A DNA stretch of 7,027 bases from Alphaproteobacteria bacterium (GTDB lineage: Bacteria > Pseudomonadota > Alphaproteobacteria > ATCC43930 > CGMCC-115725): positions 1 to 7,027 of the forward strand of contig JAFAHP010000596.1 in the NCBI GenBank assembly GCA_019237175.1. The letters run 5' to 3'. The notes under the pieces were generated by a model. That model ran no database searches, was not told where the DNA came from, and saw nothing but the letters and a program-made list of their open reading frames with translations. This document shows, one piece after another, positions 6,678 to 7,027 of this stretch. A program made the translations under genes and the position numbers. Every line of letters begins with the position of its first letter. The first letter of the stretch is position 1.

Positions 6678-6682
6678 GTCGT

Positions 6683-6688
6683 CCTCCT
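6683..6688 (-). promoter_or_regulatory. ribosome binding site that fixes the hydroxylase start
   Basis: The minus strand reads AGGAGG followed by the 5-base spacer ACGAC and the ATG at 6677. This is a perfect Shine-Dalgarno at good spacing. The alternative upstream ATG at 6695 has no such sequence before it and would read through this site, so the shorter 503-residue protein is preferred. Confidence 0.85.
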
Positions 6689-6748
6689 GGGGCATGAGCC
6701 CTGAGGTGGCGGCAGGATTAGCGCACGCCGACCCGCCGTCGGCCGTGT

Positions 6749-6754
6749 ATTATC
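6749..6754 (-). promoter_or_regulatory. weak candidate -10 box for the hydroxylase gene
   Basis: GATAAT on the minus strand matches TATAAT at 5 of 6 positions in an otherwise GC-rich stretch, about 70 bases upstream of the ATG at 6677. No recognisable TTGACA-like box lies 16-18 bases further upstream, so this is either an activator-dependent promoter or chance. Confidence 0.2.
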
Positions 6755-6834
6755 CTCAGTCCGGCGTCTTGCGGTAGTACCAGATCGCGCGTGCCGCGGC
6801 TTTGCGTCATGACACGCATAGGGACAAAGAGCCT

Positions 6835-6851
6835 GATCGGAAATTTCCATC
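6835..6851. promoter_or_regulatory. candidate operator palindrome GATCGGAAATTTCCATC
   Basis: GGAAATTTCC (6839-6848) is a perfect 10-base palindrome. GAT and ATC flank it, pairing if one C is bulged. It resembles the half-site style TGGAAAT...ATTTCCA known for the E. coli IclR protein, but the spacing is shorter. Location between divergent genes suits a local regulator; family assignment is inference only. Confidence 0.35.
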
Positions 6852-6867
6852 GACGTCGACATACACC

Positions 6868-6947
6868 CGTCATTCCCGCGAAAGCGGGAACCCAGGGGAC
6901 CGAGACCGGCACGCCGGCCCTGGACCCCCGCTGCCGCGGGGGTGACG
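6868..6947. repeat. 80-base compound palindromic intergenic repeat
   Basis: The element is a nested inverted repeat. The ends are CGTCA (6868-6872) and TGACG (6943-6947). Inside them sit two independent 7-base-pair hairpins: TTCCCGC-GAAA-GCGGGAA (6873-6890) and CCCCCGC-TGCC-GCGGGGG (6925-6942). CCAGG (6892-6896) pairs with CCTGG (6919-6923), and a small CCGGC/GCCGG hairpin lies in the middle. The ATTCCC-N8-GGGAA core resembles the dispersed dRS3 repeats of Neisseria and similar palindromes scattered in many proteobacterial genomes. Such elements usually exist in many copies and are thought to be non-autonomous or to mark integration and transcript-end sites. It ends 55 bases before the ATG at 7003. 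Confidence 0.8.
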
Positions 6948-6992
6948 ACAAGTGGTTGGCGATCTTGCGCTCATTTTCGGTCAGACACTAAG

Positions 6993-6998
6993 AGGTGA
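6993..6998 (+). promoter_or_regulatory. ribosome binding site for the gene at 7003
   Basis: AGGTGA lies four bases before the ATG at 7003 (spacer AACC) and is a good match to the Shine-Dalgarno sequence. It supports a real gene start at the window edge. Confidence 0.65.
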
Positions 6999-7002
6999 AA
7001 CC

Positions 7003-7027
7003 ATGGCATCGCGTGGTGAAGAGCTGC
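7003..7027 (+). CDS. start of a gene cut by the window end
   Basis: An ATG behind a good ribosome site opens a frame reading MASRGEEL before the sequence ends. Eight residues are too few to identify the product. It is divergent from the hydroxylase gene across a 325-base region with operator-like symmetry, the usual arrangement for a regulator or for a second operon of the same pathway; a flavin reductase partner is possible but not shown. Confidence 0.6.

Larger units (their letters stand above)
6678..7002. other. 325-base divergent intergenic region
   Basis: This separates the minus-strand hydroxylase from a + strand gene starting at 7003 and should hold both promoters. Besides the listed sites it contains a 6-base-pair stem GCCGAC/GTCGGC (6727-6743) in the likely hydroxylase leader, and CGACGTCG (6851-6858). 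I see no convincing coding frame in it: the small frames are short and have unlikely composition. No tRNA or known riboswitch pattern was recognised. Confidence 0.6.

Noticed and set aside
6678..6695. Upstream in-frame ATG at 6695 as the hydroxylase start (509 residues)
   Set aside because: No ribosome site precedes it, whereas a perfect AGGAGG lies at good spacing before the ATG at 6677.
6868..6947. CRISPR-like repeat array
   Set aside because: There are only two inverted, non-identical hairpins and no regularly spaced direct repeats or spacers.

Overview
The window is a high-G+C bacterial segment with tightly packed, GC-rich-codon genes. It carries a palindromic intergenic repeat with a GCGAAAGC core, of a style common in Proteobacteria. 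I lean toward an alphaproteobacterium with a broad catabolic repertoire, but nothing here fixes the taxon.

Layout from left to right. A short-chain dehydrogenase/reductase (SDR) runs on the + strand at 29-826. It converges on a block of three consecutive minus-strand genes for major facilitator superfamily (MFS) transporters at 1010-2269, 2389-3612 and 3669-4901. The three belong to visibly different MFS subgroups rather than being recent duplicates. A 264-base gap (4902-5165) holds several strong dyad symmetries. Upstream of it, still on the minus strand, is an HpaB-type FADH2-dependent aromatic monooxygenase at 5166-6677. Its start is set by a perfect AGGAGG six bases of spacing class upstream of the second in-frame ATG. 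A 325-base divergent intergenic region (6678-7002) then holds a candidate operator palindrome and an 80-base compound inverted repeat. The last 25 bases are the start of a + strand gene with a good ribosome binding site.

Taken together, this looks like part of a small-molecule catabolism or efflux locus: an aromatic-ring hydroxylase, an NAD(P)-dependent oxidoreductase and three carriers that could import substrate or export substrate and intermediates. The flavin reductase partner that HpaB-type enzymes need is not in the window. No regulator gene, mobile element gene, CRISPR array, tRNA or rRNA is visible.

The most interesting points are these: a Tyr-to-Phe change at a known substrate-contact position of the hydroxylase; a 14-base tandem duplication that appears to have removed that gene's earlier stop codon; the run of three unlike MFS carriers; and a near-palindromic TGGAACCGYTTC motif directly in front of two start codons at opposite ends of the transporter block.
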